Of a stretch of 64,000 bases of DNA, positions 10,445 through 21,575 are shown in pieces. The stretch spans positions 806,001 through 870,000 of the forward strand of contig CP132905.1 of the NCBI GenBank assembly GCA_031446165.1, written 5' to 3'. Below the pieces are notes generated by a model. The model was given only the letters and a program-made list of their open reading frames with translations. It was not told the origin of the DNA and searched no databases. Made by a program: the position numbers and the translations under genes. The stretch comes from Arsenophonus sp031446165. Its GTDB lineage: Bacteria; Pseudomonadota; Gammaproteobacteria; Enterobacterales; Enterobacteriaceae. Within the stretch, counting starts at the first letter, position 1; each line of letters begins with the position of its first letter.

Positions 10445-10889
10445 CTAATTTTCAACATTTTAATAAAACATGTTATATATTATAGTTAATAGAGCACTAC
10501 TTTATTTGATTTGATATCAATTTATTTTTTATAATTTTTATTATTATTAAGATACTTAAATAAACCCAAAAACATTAAAAAAATTTTATTAAATAACATC
10601 ACCTATATAATAGTATGCCGCTTATATTTTGATAAATAAACAAGCATGTTATGAACATTTAATATGTCATATTTTTGAACTAAAAAAAATAATTTTAACT
10701 TAAACAATATTTTACACATTCAAAATTATATAATAATCTTATAAAAGATCAGATAATGCTCTTATAAATAATAGTTTTTAAATTGATTATCTATGATATA
10801 TAATTAAATATTATCAATGAGTTTTGCTTTTTTAAAAAAACTATAAAAACTCATCAATAAAATATTCATAAATTGGAGAAATATCTATA
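10445..10889. other. spacer where usg is expected
   Basis: About 445 AT-rich bases between pdxB and truA. No usg remnant is readable. The 3' end carries the strong hairpin at 10817-10854 described separately. Confidence 0.5.
10817..10854 (+). promoter_or_regulatory. stem-loop in the truA leader
   Basis: The arms ATGAGTTTT (10817-10825) and AAAACTCAT (10846-10854) are perfect complements, and the interior has a T6/A7 pair that lengthens the stem. It sits about 20 bases before the truA Shine-Dalgarno GGAG (10874-10877). It could be a terminator for upstream transcription or a leader structure of truA; no long T run follows, so termination is uncertain. Confidence 0.45.
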
Positions 10890-11684
10890 TTGCCAAACAC
10901 AAAAATTGCATTAGGTATTGAATACGATGGAAATCATTATTATGGTTGGCAACGTCAAAAAAACAAAAAAACTATACAAGAATGTTTAGAATTCGCATTA
11001 ACAAAAATTGCTAATCAATATATTAAAACTTATTGTGCTGGACGCACTGATGCTGGTGTGCATGCTACAGGTCAGGTTGTACACATAGAAACATCTACTA
11101 TACGAACAAATACTGCATGGACTTTAGGAGTTAATAATTATCTACCACCTGATATTACAATACGTTGGGCTAAAATTGTTACCTCAGATTTTCATGCTAG
11201 ATTTAGTGCTACAGCACGTCAATATCGTTATATTATCTTTAATGATAAATATAGACCAGCAATATTAGCAAAAAGAGTTACACATTATTATACACCATTA
11301 AATGAAAAAAAAATGCATACTGCAGCTCAAGCATTGATTGGTGAAAAAAATTTTTCTTCATTTAGATGCATAGAATGCCAATCTAAATCACCTTTTCGTC
11401 ATATAACCAAAATTCAAGTTCATCGATACTACAACTATATTATAGTCGATATTAAAGCTAATGCTTTTCTTTATCGCATGGTACGTAATATTGTTGGCAG
11501 TTTACTTGAGATAGGTTGTGGCAACAAAGATGTTACTTGGATCAAAGAACTTTTACACTTAAAAGATAGGAAAAAAGCAGCAGCAACTGCAAAAGCAGAA
11601 GGACTTTATTTAGTTTACGTTGATTATCCATTGAAATATCAATTGCCAAAAAAAATAATAGCACCTTTTTTTATACCAAATTAA
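10890..11684 (+). CDS. truA: tRNA pseudouridine(38-40) synthase
   Basis: Makes pseudouridine at positions 38-40 of the tRNA anticodon arm. The catalytic Asp54 lies in CAGRTDAGVH. Other TruA hallmarks are GIEYDG.YYGWQRQ near the N-terminus, FHARFSATAR.YRYII and FLYRMVRNIVGSL. The 264 residues compare with 270 in E. coli, which has a slightly longer N-terminus. The start is a TTG at 10890, 12 bases after GGAG; no better ATG is near. The gene lies between pdxB and accD as in E. coli, with dedA lost downstream. Confidence 0.96.
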   Translation: MPNTKIALGIEYDGNHYYGWQRQKNKKTIQECLEFALTKIANQYIKTYCAGRTDAGVHATGQVVHIETSTIRTNTAWTLGVNNYLPPDITIRWAKIVTSDFHARFSATARQYRYIIFNDKYRPAILAKRVTHYYTPLNEKKMHTAAQALIGEKNFSSFRCIECQSKSPFRHITKIQVHRYYNYIIVDIKANAFLYRMVRNIVGSLLEIGCGNKDVTWIKELLHLKDRKKAAATAKAEGLYLVYVDYPLKYQLPKKIIAPFFIPN

Positions 11685-12318
11685 TAAATATAATTTTCAT
11701 ATAAAAAGTACCATTGATTCTTTATTGAATACAGCATATTTAATTATAAAATTACATAAATATAAATTTAGTATTACAATTTTTTAATATTTCTCATATT
11801 TTCTTAAAAACTATTTTTGTTGTGTACACAAGAAAAAATAGAATTCTAGAGAATCAATAAAAAATTTGTAAATTAATTTACATTTATAATGATATCTTTA
11901 TATAACAACTTTTAATAAAAATGATACTTCTTAATTTTTTATATATAATAATTCATCTTTATATATAAAAATTGATGTTATATATTCATGATTTTAATTA
12001 AAAGTAAATATGTTATAATATAGGTAAAAATATTTTTTTAAAATACCTACAAACAAAATGTACATAAACATTATTAAATAAAAATCATCTATACCAAATA
12101 AATTAAAATAATTGTTTGAATTATGATAATAATATATTTTAAATATTCTTAAAATACATTACTATCATTCTATTTTTACTTGCACAAATGACGTAATGCA
12201 TATGCATAAAAAATCATAATAATTCAGTTAAATATTTATCTATTAAATTTCAAATATAATCATAATTACTAATATTATGATAAGATTTATAAAAAAATGT
12301 AAATCAAAAGGTTGATTT
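11685..12318. other. spacer where dedA is expected
   Basis: About 630 AT-rich bases with no recognisable dedA remnant. A 12-bp perfect palindrome, ATGCATATGCAT (about 12197-12208), lies 110 bases before accD; its meaning is unknown. Confidence 0.45.
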
Positions 12319-13257
12319 ATGAGCTGGATTGAAAAAATTCTGAACAAAACCAAAATTACCACGCAAACACGTAAAGCAAATATTCCAGAAGGAATCTGGA
12401 CAAAATGTGATAATTGTAACCAAGTGCTCTACCGTGCTGAATTAGAAAGTAATTTATTAGTATGCCCAAAATGTGATCATCATATGCGTATTTCAGCACG
12501 TAAACGTCTTTTATCATTTTTTGATAAAGATAGTACAAGTGAATTAGGTATTGAATTAGAACCAAAAGACATTTTAAAATTTCGTGATTCAAAAAAATAT
12601 AAAGACCGCATATCAGCCGCACAAAAAGCAACACATGAAAAAGATGCGTTAATTGTAATGCAGGGTACCCTAAAGGGTATCTTAATCATTGCAGCTGCTT
12701 TTGAATTTTCCTTTATGGGAGGCTCAATGGCATCAGTTGTTGGTGCTCGTTTTGTATGTGCTGTTAATCAAGCATTAAAAAATAATTGCCCATTAATTTG
12801 TTTTTCAGCTAGTGGAGGCGCTCGAATGCAAGAAGCATTGATATCTCTGATGCAAATGGCAAAAACTAGCGCAGCACTAGCAAAAATAAAAGATAGAAAA
12901 CTGCCATATATTTCCGTTTTAACTGATCCAACAATGGGTGGGGTATCAGCAAGTTTAGGAATGTTAGGCGATATTAATATTGCAGAACCTAAAGCACTTA
13001 TTGGTTTTGCCGGACCACGTGTTATTGAACAAACTATGCATGAAAAACTACCAGAGGGGTTTCAAAGAAGCGAATTTTTAATTGAAAAAGGAGCAATTGA
13101 TATGATCATAAGACGCTCTGAAATGCGAGATAAATTAGCTGAAATAATAGCTATTTTAACTCATAAAACTCTTCAAAATAATAAAACAGATACGACCAAT
13201 AATATATTCGATGATATGGAGTTATCATATTGTGATAAAGCAGAAATTAACAAATAA
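12319..13257 (+). CDS. accD: acetyl-CoA carboxylase carboxyltransferase subunit beta
   Basis: With AccA, transfers the carboxyl group from biotin to acetyl-CoA to make malonyl-CoA, the first step of fatty acid synthesis. The N-terminal zinc ribbon is intact (Cys30, Cys33, Cys49, Cys52), followed by the crotonase-like carboxyltransferase core with GGARMQEA and DPTMGGVSAS. The 312 residues compare with 304 in E. coli. The 3' end overlaps folC, so the two are translationally linked. Confidence 0.98.
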   Translation: MSWIEKILNKTKITTQTRKANIPEGIWTKCDNCNQVLYRAELESNLLVCPKCDHHMRISARKRLLSFFDKDSTSELGIELEPKDILKFRDSKKYKDRISAAQKATHEKDALIVMQGTLKGILIIAAAFEFSFMGGSMASVVGARFVCAVNQALKNNCPLICFSASGGARMQEALISLMQMAKTSAALAKIKDRKLPYISVLTDPTMGGVSASLGMLGDINIAEPKALIGFAGPRVIEQTMHEKLPEGFQRSEFLIEKGAIDMIIRRSEMRDKLAEIIAILTHKTLQNNKTDTTNNIFDDMELSYCDKAEINK

Positions 13258-14581
13258 CTTAATTAAAAACAAAAAAAAAACCAAAAATTTTTTTATACCT
13301 AATGTAAATTCTTCTTTGGATAATTGGTTACACTATTTAAGCAATCAACATAAAAAAAATATCGATATGGGTATTGATCGCATTAATATTGTTGCTAATA
13401 ATCTGGATCTTTTGAATCCTGCACCTAAAGTTGTCACTGTTTCAGGGACAAATGGAAAAGGAACAACTTGTCATATCTTGGAATCAATTTTAATTGAGAC
13501 AGGGATAAAAGTTGGTGTGTACAGTTCTCCTCATCTTCTAAATTATACTGAACGTGTTAGAATTCAAGGTAAAACCTTACCTGAAATAGAGTTTTGTCGC
13601 GTTTTTTCTGATATTGAATCTAAACGTGATAATACAACATTAACATACTTTGAATATGGAACTTTAGCTGCTTTACAATTATTTAAAGAAGCTAAACTTG
13701 ATTTGGTAATCTTAGAAGTTGGTTTAGGTGGACTATTTGATGCAACAAATATAATTGATTCTACTATTTCTGTTATTACAAATATTGAACTAGATCATCT
13801 TGATTGGTTTGGCAAGGATCGCGAAAAAATTGGATATGAAAAAGCTGGCATTTTTCGCAAAGGAAAATACGCAGTCATAGGTGAATTAAACATACCAAAA
13901 TCTATAAAAAATATTGCTGAGATACTAGGCACTAAATTATTTTGTTATGGAATTGATTGGCAATTTACGCAAAAAAAAAATCAATGGCAATGGGAATCTA
14001 TTGATTACAATTTTCAAAAATTACCTTTACCAAAAAATATTCCATTAATAAATGCTGCAACAGGGTTGGCGACCCTTTCTTGCTTGATGAAAGAAAGTAA
14101 ACAAATTAGAGATACTGTATCATCAAAAGCTATCAACCAAGGATTGATTAATGCAAAATTACCTGGACGTTTACAAGTAATTTCACATAAACCTTACGTT
14201 ATTTTAGATGTTGCACATAATCCACATGCAGCAAATTATTTAGCAAAACAAGTATCTCAGTTACCAAGAAAAAACAATACAAAAGTTTATGCTGTTGTAG
14301 GGATGTTAATAGATAAGGATATAAAAGGTACATTATCTTGTTTAAAATCGCAAGTTGACAAATGGTATCTAGCGTCATTAAATGTATCGCGTGGTGCTAA
14401 TGCTGGAAAATTAGCAAAATATCTACAATCACCATCTAAATTTGATACAGTAAAAAATGCCTGGTTACAAGTTATGTTAGATGCCACTCAAAAAGATATA
14501 ATAATAGTATATGGTTCATTTCATACTGTATCTGAAATTTTAATATTACATAACAGGACCCTAAAAAACAATGGAACATAA
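13232..14581 (+). CDS. folC: bifunctional dihydrofolate synthase / folylpolyglutamate synthase
   Basis: Adds glutamate to dihydropteroate and then extends the polyglutamate tail of folates. The ATP loop SGTNGKGTTCH, SSPHL..YTERVRI, the ILEVGLGG.FDATN segment and DVAHNPHAA are all present. I prefer the GTG at 13232, which follows GGAG (13218-13221) and gives an N-terminus like E. coli FolC; an ATG at 13211 in the same frame would add seven residues. Either start lies inside accD, and the 3' end overlaps dedD by 11 bases. This compact accD-folC-dedD block is the ancestral operon. Confidence 0.96.
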   Translation: MIKQKLTNNLIKNKKKTKNFFIPNVNSSLDNWLHYLSNQHKKNIDMGIDRINIVANNLDLLNPAPKVVTVSGTNGKGTTCHILESILIETGIKVGVYSSPHLLNYTERVRIQGKTLPEIEFCRVFSDIESKRDNTTLTYFEYGTLAALQLFKEAKLDLVILEVGLGGLFDATNIIDSTISVITNIELDHLDWFGKDREKIGYEKAGIFRKGKYAVIGELNIPKSIKNIAEILGTKLFCYGIDWQFTQKKNQWQWESIDYNFQKLPLPKNIPLINAATGLATLSCLMKESKQIRDTVSSKAINQGLINAKLPGRLQVISHKPYVILDVAHNPHAANYLAKQVSQLPRKNNTKVYAVVGMLIDKDIKGTLSCLKSQVDKWYLASLNVSRGANAGKLAKYLQSPSKFDTVKNAWLQVMLDATQKDIIIVYGSFHTVSEILILHNRTLKNNGT

Positions 14582-15191
14582 ATTTAAAAATCGTTTAATG
14601 GGATTAATTTTTGTTATCATGATAAGTATAATTATATTACCCATTTTTTTAAATGGAAATAAATATAACAAAACTGAATTTGCTAGAATTCCTTTAATGC
14701 CACAATTTAAAGAGGTAAATAACACAGCATCTATTGCAGAAATGAAGAGTACAATAAACAAAAATATACTGAAAAATATTACCAAAGAAAAAATTTTTGA
14801 AGAAAAATCTTCTGAAAAATTCAATAAAGATTCCGAACTGTATCAAAAAAAAACAAACACAAACAAAACAAAAACTCAAATCAAAAAAAACACATTATTA
14901 ATAAATAAAAACACTAACCAACAAGATACATTCTTTCATCACAAACCAAAAAATACAGCTTACATTATTCAACTAGGTGTATTTAGAAATTCAGTAACAG
15001 TACAAGAAATTCTTAATAAATTACGTATATATGGATATCAAGTTTATACTAAATCATCTTTTCAAAATAATAATCAATTAACACATATTTTTATTGGACC
15101 AAATTTATCTAAAAAAAAATTACAAATGAATTTATCAAAATTAAAAGATTTGACAGGATTAGATGGTAAAATATATATTTATAAAGCATAA
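14571..15191 (+). CDS. dedD: cell-division SPOR protein DedD
   Basis: An inner-membrane division protein whose periplasmic SPOR domain binds glycan strands without stem peptides at the septum. It has a short cytoplasmic start, one membrane segment (about 11-27), a long Lys/Asn-rich linker shaped by AT bias, and a C-terminal SPOR domain from about residue 125 (YIIQLGVF...LRIYGYQVYT...IFIGPNLSK). The 206 residues compare with 220 in E. coli. The ATG overlaps the folC end. Its intact SPOR domain contrasts with the frameshifted one in ftsN. Confidence 0.92.
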   Translation: MEHKFKNRLMGLIFVIMISIIILPIFLNGNKYNKTEFARIPLMPQFKEVNNTASIAEMKSTINKNILKNITKEKIFEEKSSEKFNKDSELYQKKTNTNKTKTQIKKNTLLINKNTNQQDTFFHHKPKNTAYIIQLGVFRNSVTVQEILNKLRIYGYQVYTKSSFQNNNQLTHIFIGPNLSKKKLQMNLSKLKDLTGLDGKIYIYKA

Positions 15192-15322
15192 ATAAAATTA
15201 TTGCCAATTCATAAAATTACAAAAAACAATAATTAATAATTCATATATTCAGAAATATTTATTAACATATTATTTATAAATATTCATTTAACATATTAAA
15301 AATTATTTTTAGGATTAAGATT

Positions 15323-15811
15323 ATGGTTTGGATGGACTACTCTATTATTGCTATTATTATATTTTCTGCATTTTTAAGTTTAATTCGTGGTTTTATAAGA
15401 GAAGCTATGTCACTTATAACATGGGGTGGGGCTTTTTTTATTTCCAGTCAATTTCATAATAATTTATCTTATTATTTAACAATTTTTCAAGATACTTTTA
15501 TAAGAAAAGCTATTGCAATAACAATTTTATTTATCGCAACGTTAATTATTGGTGCAACAGCCAATTATCTTATAAATACATTAATTAAAAAAACTGGATT
15601 AAGTAGTACAGATCGTATTTTAGGAGTATGTTTTGGAACATTGCGAGGTATATTAATTGTATTAGCTATTTTATTTTTTTTAGATAGTTTTACTCTTTTC
15701 CCTAATCAAAAAGAATGGAAAAATTCTGAATTAATATTTCAATTTAGTGATATTATTCAATGGTTTTTTAATTATTTAAGAAATAACTCTATTTTTTTAG
15801 AAAAAATATAA
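15323..15811 (+). CDS. cvpA: CvpA family membrane protein
   Basis: A small inner-membrane protein first known from colicin V production and linked to envelope stress tolerance. The 162 residues (same as E. coli) start with MVWMDYSIIAIII and RGFIREA, followed by further hydrophobic segments for four predicted membrane spans, with the conserved LIKKTGLSSTDRILG.CFG.LRG near the third. AGGATT precedes the ATG. In E. coli purF follows directly; here it is gone. Confidence 0.93.
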   Translation: MVWMDYSIIAIIIFSAFLSLIRGFIREAMSLITWGGAFFISSQFHNNLSYYLTIFQDTFIRKAIAITILFIATLIIGATANYLINTLIKKTGLSSTDRILGVCFGTLRGILIVLAILFFLDSFTLFPNQKEWKNSELIFQFSDIIQWFFNYLRNNSIFLEKI

Positions 15812-16819
15812 TTGCACTAAATTTATAAATTTAAAATTTTATTATCATAAAAATTTCTTGCATTATCAATCTTATAAATTATGGAGTAATTTAAAAAAAT
15901 ACATAAATTTATAATAATTTTTATAATTATTAAAAGACGATTTGTAAAAGTTAAATTTTAATCTTGTACAAAAAATATTTTTACGTATATTTTCTGTTAT
16001 ATAAAAAATATTTTAAATACAAAACTATAAAAAATAAATAAAAAATTCACAAAAAACTATATTTATTGCTTTTTTAATTGTTTTTAAAAAAATAATTATA
16101 AATATTCTTTAAATATTTTGATGATTGTTAGAATTATTAGATTTAATGATAATATTATATATGCTGTATATTTACAATAAATTATCATTATTAAACTGTA
16201 ATAATGACTTTTTCTCTTTTTTAAAAAAATTACAGAATATAAAATAAAAAATAAAATTTATTTATAATAATATTTGAATTATAATATAAAATTTATATGT
16301 AATACTTGTTAATATTTATATATATTTGATAAATCGTATATAATATTAACCTAAGTTGTTTTTTTTAAAATACTATATCATGAAAAAATGTGTGAAAATA
16401 TTTTATTGAAAAAATATTTTTTTTATTTATTAAAATATAAAAATATTCGTTATTAATAATTTAAATATAAAACAAAACCTATTTTATCAATGAATAATCA
16501 TAACTGAATATAAAAAAATACTTTTTATCTTTTAAGATCACAAATAAACATAACAAAATATTTTAAACAAAAAATATGAAATATTAATAACTTCACAAAA
16601 ACATTAATAATATAAAAATCATTCATTAAAATTAATGAAATAAAATATATAGAACGAATTAATTAATTTTATTAAATACAAAAAATTGATATCAATAAAA
16701 TATTTGTAGTTATTTTTATCAAAAAATTTACTAAGATTATTTATCTAGAAAATATTAAAAAAAATTAAAATATTACTATGTCTATTATGTTTATTTTTAT
16801 TACAGAGCTAAATTATATT
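15812..16819. other. spacer where purF is expected
   Basis: About 1 kb between cvpA and ubiX, exactly where purF (about 1.5 kb) lies in E. coli. I could not read any PurF motif in either strand, so the gene has been deleted or is erased beyond recognition. Only AT-rich, low-complexity sequence with small hairpins is visible. Confidence 0.5.
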
Positions 16820-17389
16820 ATGAAAAAAGTAATTATTGGATTTACGGGTGCAAGTGGCATTATTTATGGTATCAGGTTACTAGATATTTTATCTTCTATT
16901 GACAATATTGAAACACATTTAATTATCAGTAAAGCTGCTAAACAAACCTTAAAATTAGAAACAACTTATAATTTAAAAGATGTTCAAGAAATGGCAGATG
17001 TTTCATATGATAATAGAGATATTGCAGCGACAATTTCTTCAGGTTCATTTATCACATCTGGCATGATTATTATGCCATGTTCTATAAAAACTTTATCTTC
17101 TATTGCCAATAGTTATAATAATACATTAATTACTCGTGCTGCTGATGTAGTGTTAAAAGAAAAACGCAAATTAATATTAGGCATTAGAGAAACACCTTTA
17201 CATTTAATACATCTTAGATTAATGACAGATGTATCAAGAATCGGTGCAATACTTTTTCCACCAATGCCTGCATTTTATCATAAACCAAAAACAATACAAG
17301 ATATAATAGATCAAACTGTAAATCGTATTTTAGATCAATACGGAATAGGTTTATCAAAAACTTTGTTTACTCGTTGGGAAGGTCTATAA
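16820..17389 (+). CDS. ubiX: flavin prenyltransferase UbiX
   Basis: Makes the prenylated FMN cofactor used by the UbiD decarboxylase in ubiquinone synthesis. The FMN-binding GFTGASGIIYG near the N-terminus, the SSGSF loop, PCSIKTLS, RAADV.LKE(K)R and the RETPLHLIHLR prenyl-phosphate site are present. The start was set at ATG 16820, giving 189 residues as in E. coli; an ATG at 16778 in the same frame would add a hydrophobic leader not found in the family. Implies a retained quinone-dependent respiratory chain. Confidence 0.95.
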   Translation: MKKVIIGFTGASGIIYGIRLLDILSSIDNIETHLIISKAAKQTLKLETTYNLKDVQEMADVSYDNRDIAATISSGSFITSGMIIMPCSIKTLSSIANSYNNTLITRAADVVLKEKRKLILGIRETPLHLIHLRLMTDVSRIGAILFPPMPAFYHKPKTIQDIIDQTVNRILDQYGIGLSKTLFTRWEGL

Positions 17390-18551
17390 AAATTCTTTTC
17401 AAAAAAAATACGATTTTATTTGCATAACAAAAAAAACAAAAAACAAAAATATATCAACAATCATAAATATAAAATAAACACGTATGTATTTTTATAAATG
17501 ATGATAGAAATACTTTAAATCAAAAATAACAAAATTATATGCGATCAAACTTCACATTTTAATTTAAATTAAAACTTATAACCTTTCAATAAAGAAAAAA
17601 TTTTTAAAAATTTATTATTTTAATATGAATGCTCTTTCTAATTAAAAAACAATTAAAAATTTTGTTTTTAAAATGATTGCATCTTTTATGAAAACTATGA
17701 AGTGAAATATTATTTAATAATTAATAAATTATAGACATTTTTATATCTTCTTCATTTTAATAATGATATGGAAGATTATTTTTATAATCTTTTTTATTGA
17801 AAATATCTATTAGTGCTTATGTAAAAATTCCTATAAATATTTTATAAAAATAAAAATTTTATAAACTAATAATAAACATATTTTTATGTTATTTGTTTCT
17901 GTTTCTATAAAAATATCAAAAGTTTTTCTCTTTACATATGCATTAAAAATTATACATATACACATTACATCATATGCTATATTTTAATAAATTCATTAAA
18001 ATTAATGCAAATCTTTTAACTTTTAAAAAGAATATTTATAATCATCAAAAATCATTGATTTATTAAATGAAATATATCTTCTTAAATTATTAGTTTTTTC
18101 AAAAAATAAATATTTTACATAAAACACAAAATAATAATATTTAAGTATACATAAATCTCCTAAATATAACAATATTTAATAAACTTAAGATATTTCTTAT
18201 AAATATTTAATAATACTAAAAACATCTTTTTATCTAATTAATCAACATAAGAAATCTTGATTATTTTCAAGGTGATTTAACATCTTTATCATGCATTATG
18301 AAATATTAAAAAAATTATAACAGTCAGTAATAAAATTTTATAAATTATACATTCAATAACAAGAAAATAGAAAAAATTTTAAATATTTTATATAAACATA
18401 TATTTTTTAACATCTTTTTATTTTTTTATTAATTTATTTTATATATAATAAAAATTTTATTTTATGTCAATTTCTTTTGAAATCATACATAAAAATAATT
18501 TTTAAAAATTTTTTCTATTTTTAAAAACTTTCATAAAGAAGCATAAAATCA
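17390..18551. other. spacer between convergent ubiX and fabB
   Basis: About 1.16 kb of AT-rich DNA. I see no gene, RNA or readable remnant. As the flanking genes converge, terminators should be here, but no GC-containing hairpin stands out. Confidence 0.45.
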
Positions 18552-19772
18552 TTATTCACAATATTTTCTCATTACCAATGATGCATTTGTTCCACCAAAA
18601 CCAAAACTATTAGACATTACTGTATTTAATATGTATTTAGTAGCTTTAGTAATAATGTTCATTTTTTTTGCTTTTTCATCCCAAGTTTCAATATTAATGC
18701 TTGCCGCAATAAATTTATGTTCTAACATTAACAAACTATAAATAGCCTCATGTACTCCTGCTGCGCCTAAAGAATGACCAGTCATAGCTTTGGTTGCAGA
18801 AATTGCTGGTTTATGATTCCCAAATACTTCCATAATTGCTTCTAATTCTTTAGTATCTCCAATAGGAGTTGATGTACCATGAGTATTTATATAATCAACT
18901 TCTTCAATATTATTTAATGCCATTTTCATGCATCTTATGGCTCCTTCACCAGAAGGCACAACCATATCATATCCGTCTGAAGTTGCACCATATCCGACAA
19001 TTTCAGCATAAATATGTGCACCACGTTTTAATGCATGTATTAATTCTTCTACTACAACAATACCTCCTCCTCCAGCAATCACAAATCCATCACGATTCTG
19101 ATCATAAGTACGTGAAGATTTTTCTGGAAAATCATTATATTTAGTGGATAATGCACCAATTGCATCAAACTCACAAGCCAATTCCCAACTTAATTCTTCA
19201 CCACCACCAGCAAAAATAATATCTTGTTTGTCTAATTGAATTAATTCAACTGCATGACCAATACAATGTGCTGAAGTTGAGCACGCAGAACTAATAGAAT
19301 AATTAACCCCTTTTATTTGAAAGGGGGGAGCTAAACAAGCTGATACACCTGAAGCCATTGCTCTTGTTACCATATATGGTCCAACACCACGCAATCCTTT
19401 AGCGCGCATTCCATCAGAACCAGCAACTTGATTACGAGGTGACCCCCCTCCAGAACCAACAACTAATCCAGTACGAATATTCGAAACTTGTTGCGGTGTT
19501 AATTTAGCATCCTGAATAGCCTCTTTCATTGCTAAGTACGCATAAATAGAACAATCACTCATAAAACGGAGAATTTTTCGATCAATTTTTTCTTTAATAT
19601 AATCTTCAGATAGCTCAATATTACCCCAGACATGACTACGCAAACCCATTTTTTCAAATTCTTTTGAAAACCTTATGCCAGATCGGCTAGTCTTCAAAGA
19701 ATCTAGTACCTCTTGCTGGTTATTACCTATGCTGGAAACAATCCCTAGACCAGTGATAACTGCACGCCTCAT
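18552..19772 (-). CDS. fabB: 3-oxoacyl-ACP synthase I
   Basis: Condenses malonyl-ACP with acyl-ACP and is needed for unsaturated fatty acid synthesis. The 406 residues equal E. coli FabB. The Cys-His-His triad is present: Cys about 164 in SISSACSTSAHC, the His in NTHGTSTP and the His in AMTGHSLGAAG; the C-terminal SNSFGFGGTNA loop is intact. GAGGTAA precedes the ATG. It belongs with aroC-prmB in the E. coli order, with mnmC, yfcL, yfcA and mepA lost between. Confidence 0.98.
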   Translation of the reverse strand: MRRAVITGLGIVSSIGNNQQEVLDSLKTSRSGIRFSKEFEKMGLRSHVWGNIELSEDYIKEKIDRKILRFMSDCSIYAYLAMKEAIQDAKLTPQQVSNIRTGLVVGSGGGSPRNQVAGSDGMRAKGLRGVGPYMVTRAMASGVSACLAPPFQIKGVNYSISSACSTSAHCIGHAVELIQLDKQDIIFAGGGEELSWELACEFDAIGALSTKYNDFPEKSSRTYDQNRDGFVIAGGGGIVVVEELIHALKRGAHIYAEIVGYGATSDGYDMVVPSGEGAIRCMKMALNNIEEVDYINTHGTSTPIGDTKELEAIMEVFGNHKPAISATKAMTGHSLGAAGVHEAIYSLLMLEHKFIAASINIETWDEKAKKMNIITKATKYILNTVMSNSFGFGGTNASLVMRKYCE

Positions 19773-21575
19773 TGATTATATTACCTCATAGTCAAAATTC
19801 ATTTACTAAAAAACTTAATTTGTTACTTTTGACTTACATTTGTAAGTTAAACAACTTTCATCAAATAAAATTATAAAAATAATATTTTTGTAATTATAAC
19901 TATAATATCTAATAAATTTAAATCACATATTTTTAATAAATAAAACTAATATAGTTATAACTTATTAATTTTATTAATAACAACCCTTATAATTTTTCTT
20001 GTATTAAAAAATAAACTAGCAGATTAAAAAAAACAATGAATAAAAAGTTAAATTTTATCGAAAAATTTAACCTATTTTTATATATAATTTTATATATAAA
20101 TAATAGAATATATTCTATAAAAGTATTTTTATTGCTGAAACATAGCCAGAATTTGAAAGTATTAATTTTTATTAAATCCTCATTAATAGAACTAAAATTT
20201 TTAAAAAAATTTAAAAGAACCAATTATTCTTTCTTAAATGTTTATAAAATATATTTATAAAGTCATAATATAATCATATATTTTAGTTACTAAAACCAAG
20301 AAAATAGTTTATAATTAAATATCATATAAAAATGATAAAAAAGTTTTTAAAAATATTTCATGAAAAATATTTTTTATTAAATATTTTGAATATTAAAACT
20401 ATAATGCACAAATTACACAATATTTTATAAATTTAAGTATATCTTTTTTTAAAAAAATAAGAAATTATTTCAATAAAAAATAATAATTTAATAAAATATT
20501 TATAAAATATAAACATTAGTTTTTAATTTAAGCTTTCATTTAGTTAAAATAACTAATGATAAAAATATTGATATTTTTTCTTAAAAAATATCATACGATA
20601 TAAAAAAATTGCTAATTTTAGTTTTATTGTGTAAAGATATCTAATATTATGAGATACAAATATTAATATGTTATTTTGTTATAATAAATACTAAAATTTT
20701 ATCAAAATTATTAACATACTTTGAATATAAAATAATAAATTTATTGATTTTTTCTACTTATTAAAAAAAATGCAAAAAACTAATTAATAATATATTATGC
20801 ATAAATTTATTATCAATAATCTTTTTTAATCTAATTTATAGATAATCTTTTTTAAAAAACCACTTTTAATATTTTTATAAAAAAAATCATAAACAAAATA
20901 AACATTTTAAATTTTCAAATACTTTATAAAATAAACCATTTATTTTATAAAGTATTAATAAATGTTTTTATCTACATTTTATAAAAATGTTATATATAGA
21001 ATATAATTAACTATGTTATATTGTATGAAAATTTAAAAAAAAAGCTTATAAATATAATATCACTGGATAAGTTATTATAACCTATTATTCAACATTAAAA
21101 ACAGCCAAGGAAAAAAAATTACAAACAGTATATTATCATTCTGATTTTAAAATCTTATAAACAATTATAGTTTTTCATAAAAAATCTTTAAAACAAAAAA
21201 ATATATAGAATATTATAACATAAAACCTTTATAAAAAAAATAATCTTATATCCAATTTTATTATTTAATCAATCATAACATTGATTTTAAAGAAAAAAGA
21301 TTTAAAAATATTGAATTAATATTCAGATCTTTATTACCAATAATCATAATAAAATACAACATTCTTAACATTTTTTAAAAACATATTGATTGTATTAAAA
21401 GTCCAAAAACATAAAACATTACATAAAAAATTTCATGATTACTGTTAATATTTCAATAAAATAAATTTATTAATCTGTGTATTTAATAATATCTTAAAAA
21501 ATAATAAAAAAATTATCTTAACTTCCTAAGAAGTTTATTCTAAAAATATTACAAATTAATATCATTTCAAAAAAA
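19773..21575. other. 1.8-kb gene desert where mnmC-yfcL-yfcA-mepA are expected
   Basis: Extremely AT-rich. Two overlapping open frames (19987-20260) are low-complexity Lys/Phe/Leu/Ile strings and look spurious. It holds a 10-bp inverted repeat (20047-20056/20062-20071) and an 18-bp perfect stem-loop (20918-20956), listed separately. No remnant of the four lost genes was readable. Confidence 0.5.
20918..20956. repeat. 18-bp perfect inverted repeat with 3-base loop
   Basis: The arms 20918-20935 and 20939-20956 are exact reverse complements with CCA between. Both arms contain a C or G, so the match is not simply A against T. It lies far from any gene start or end in the fabB-aroC desert. Function unknown. 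Confidence 0.75.

Noticed and set aside
19987..20260. Two overlapping open frames on opposite strands in the fabB-aroC desert
   Set aside because: Mirror-image low-complexity sequences; neither resembles a protein family and both depend on AT bias.
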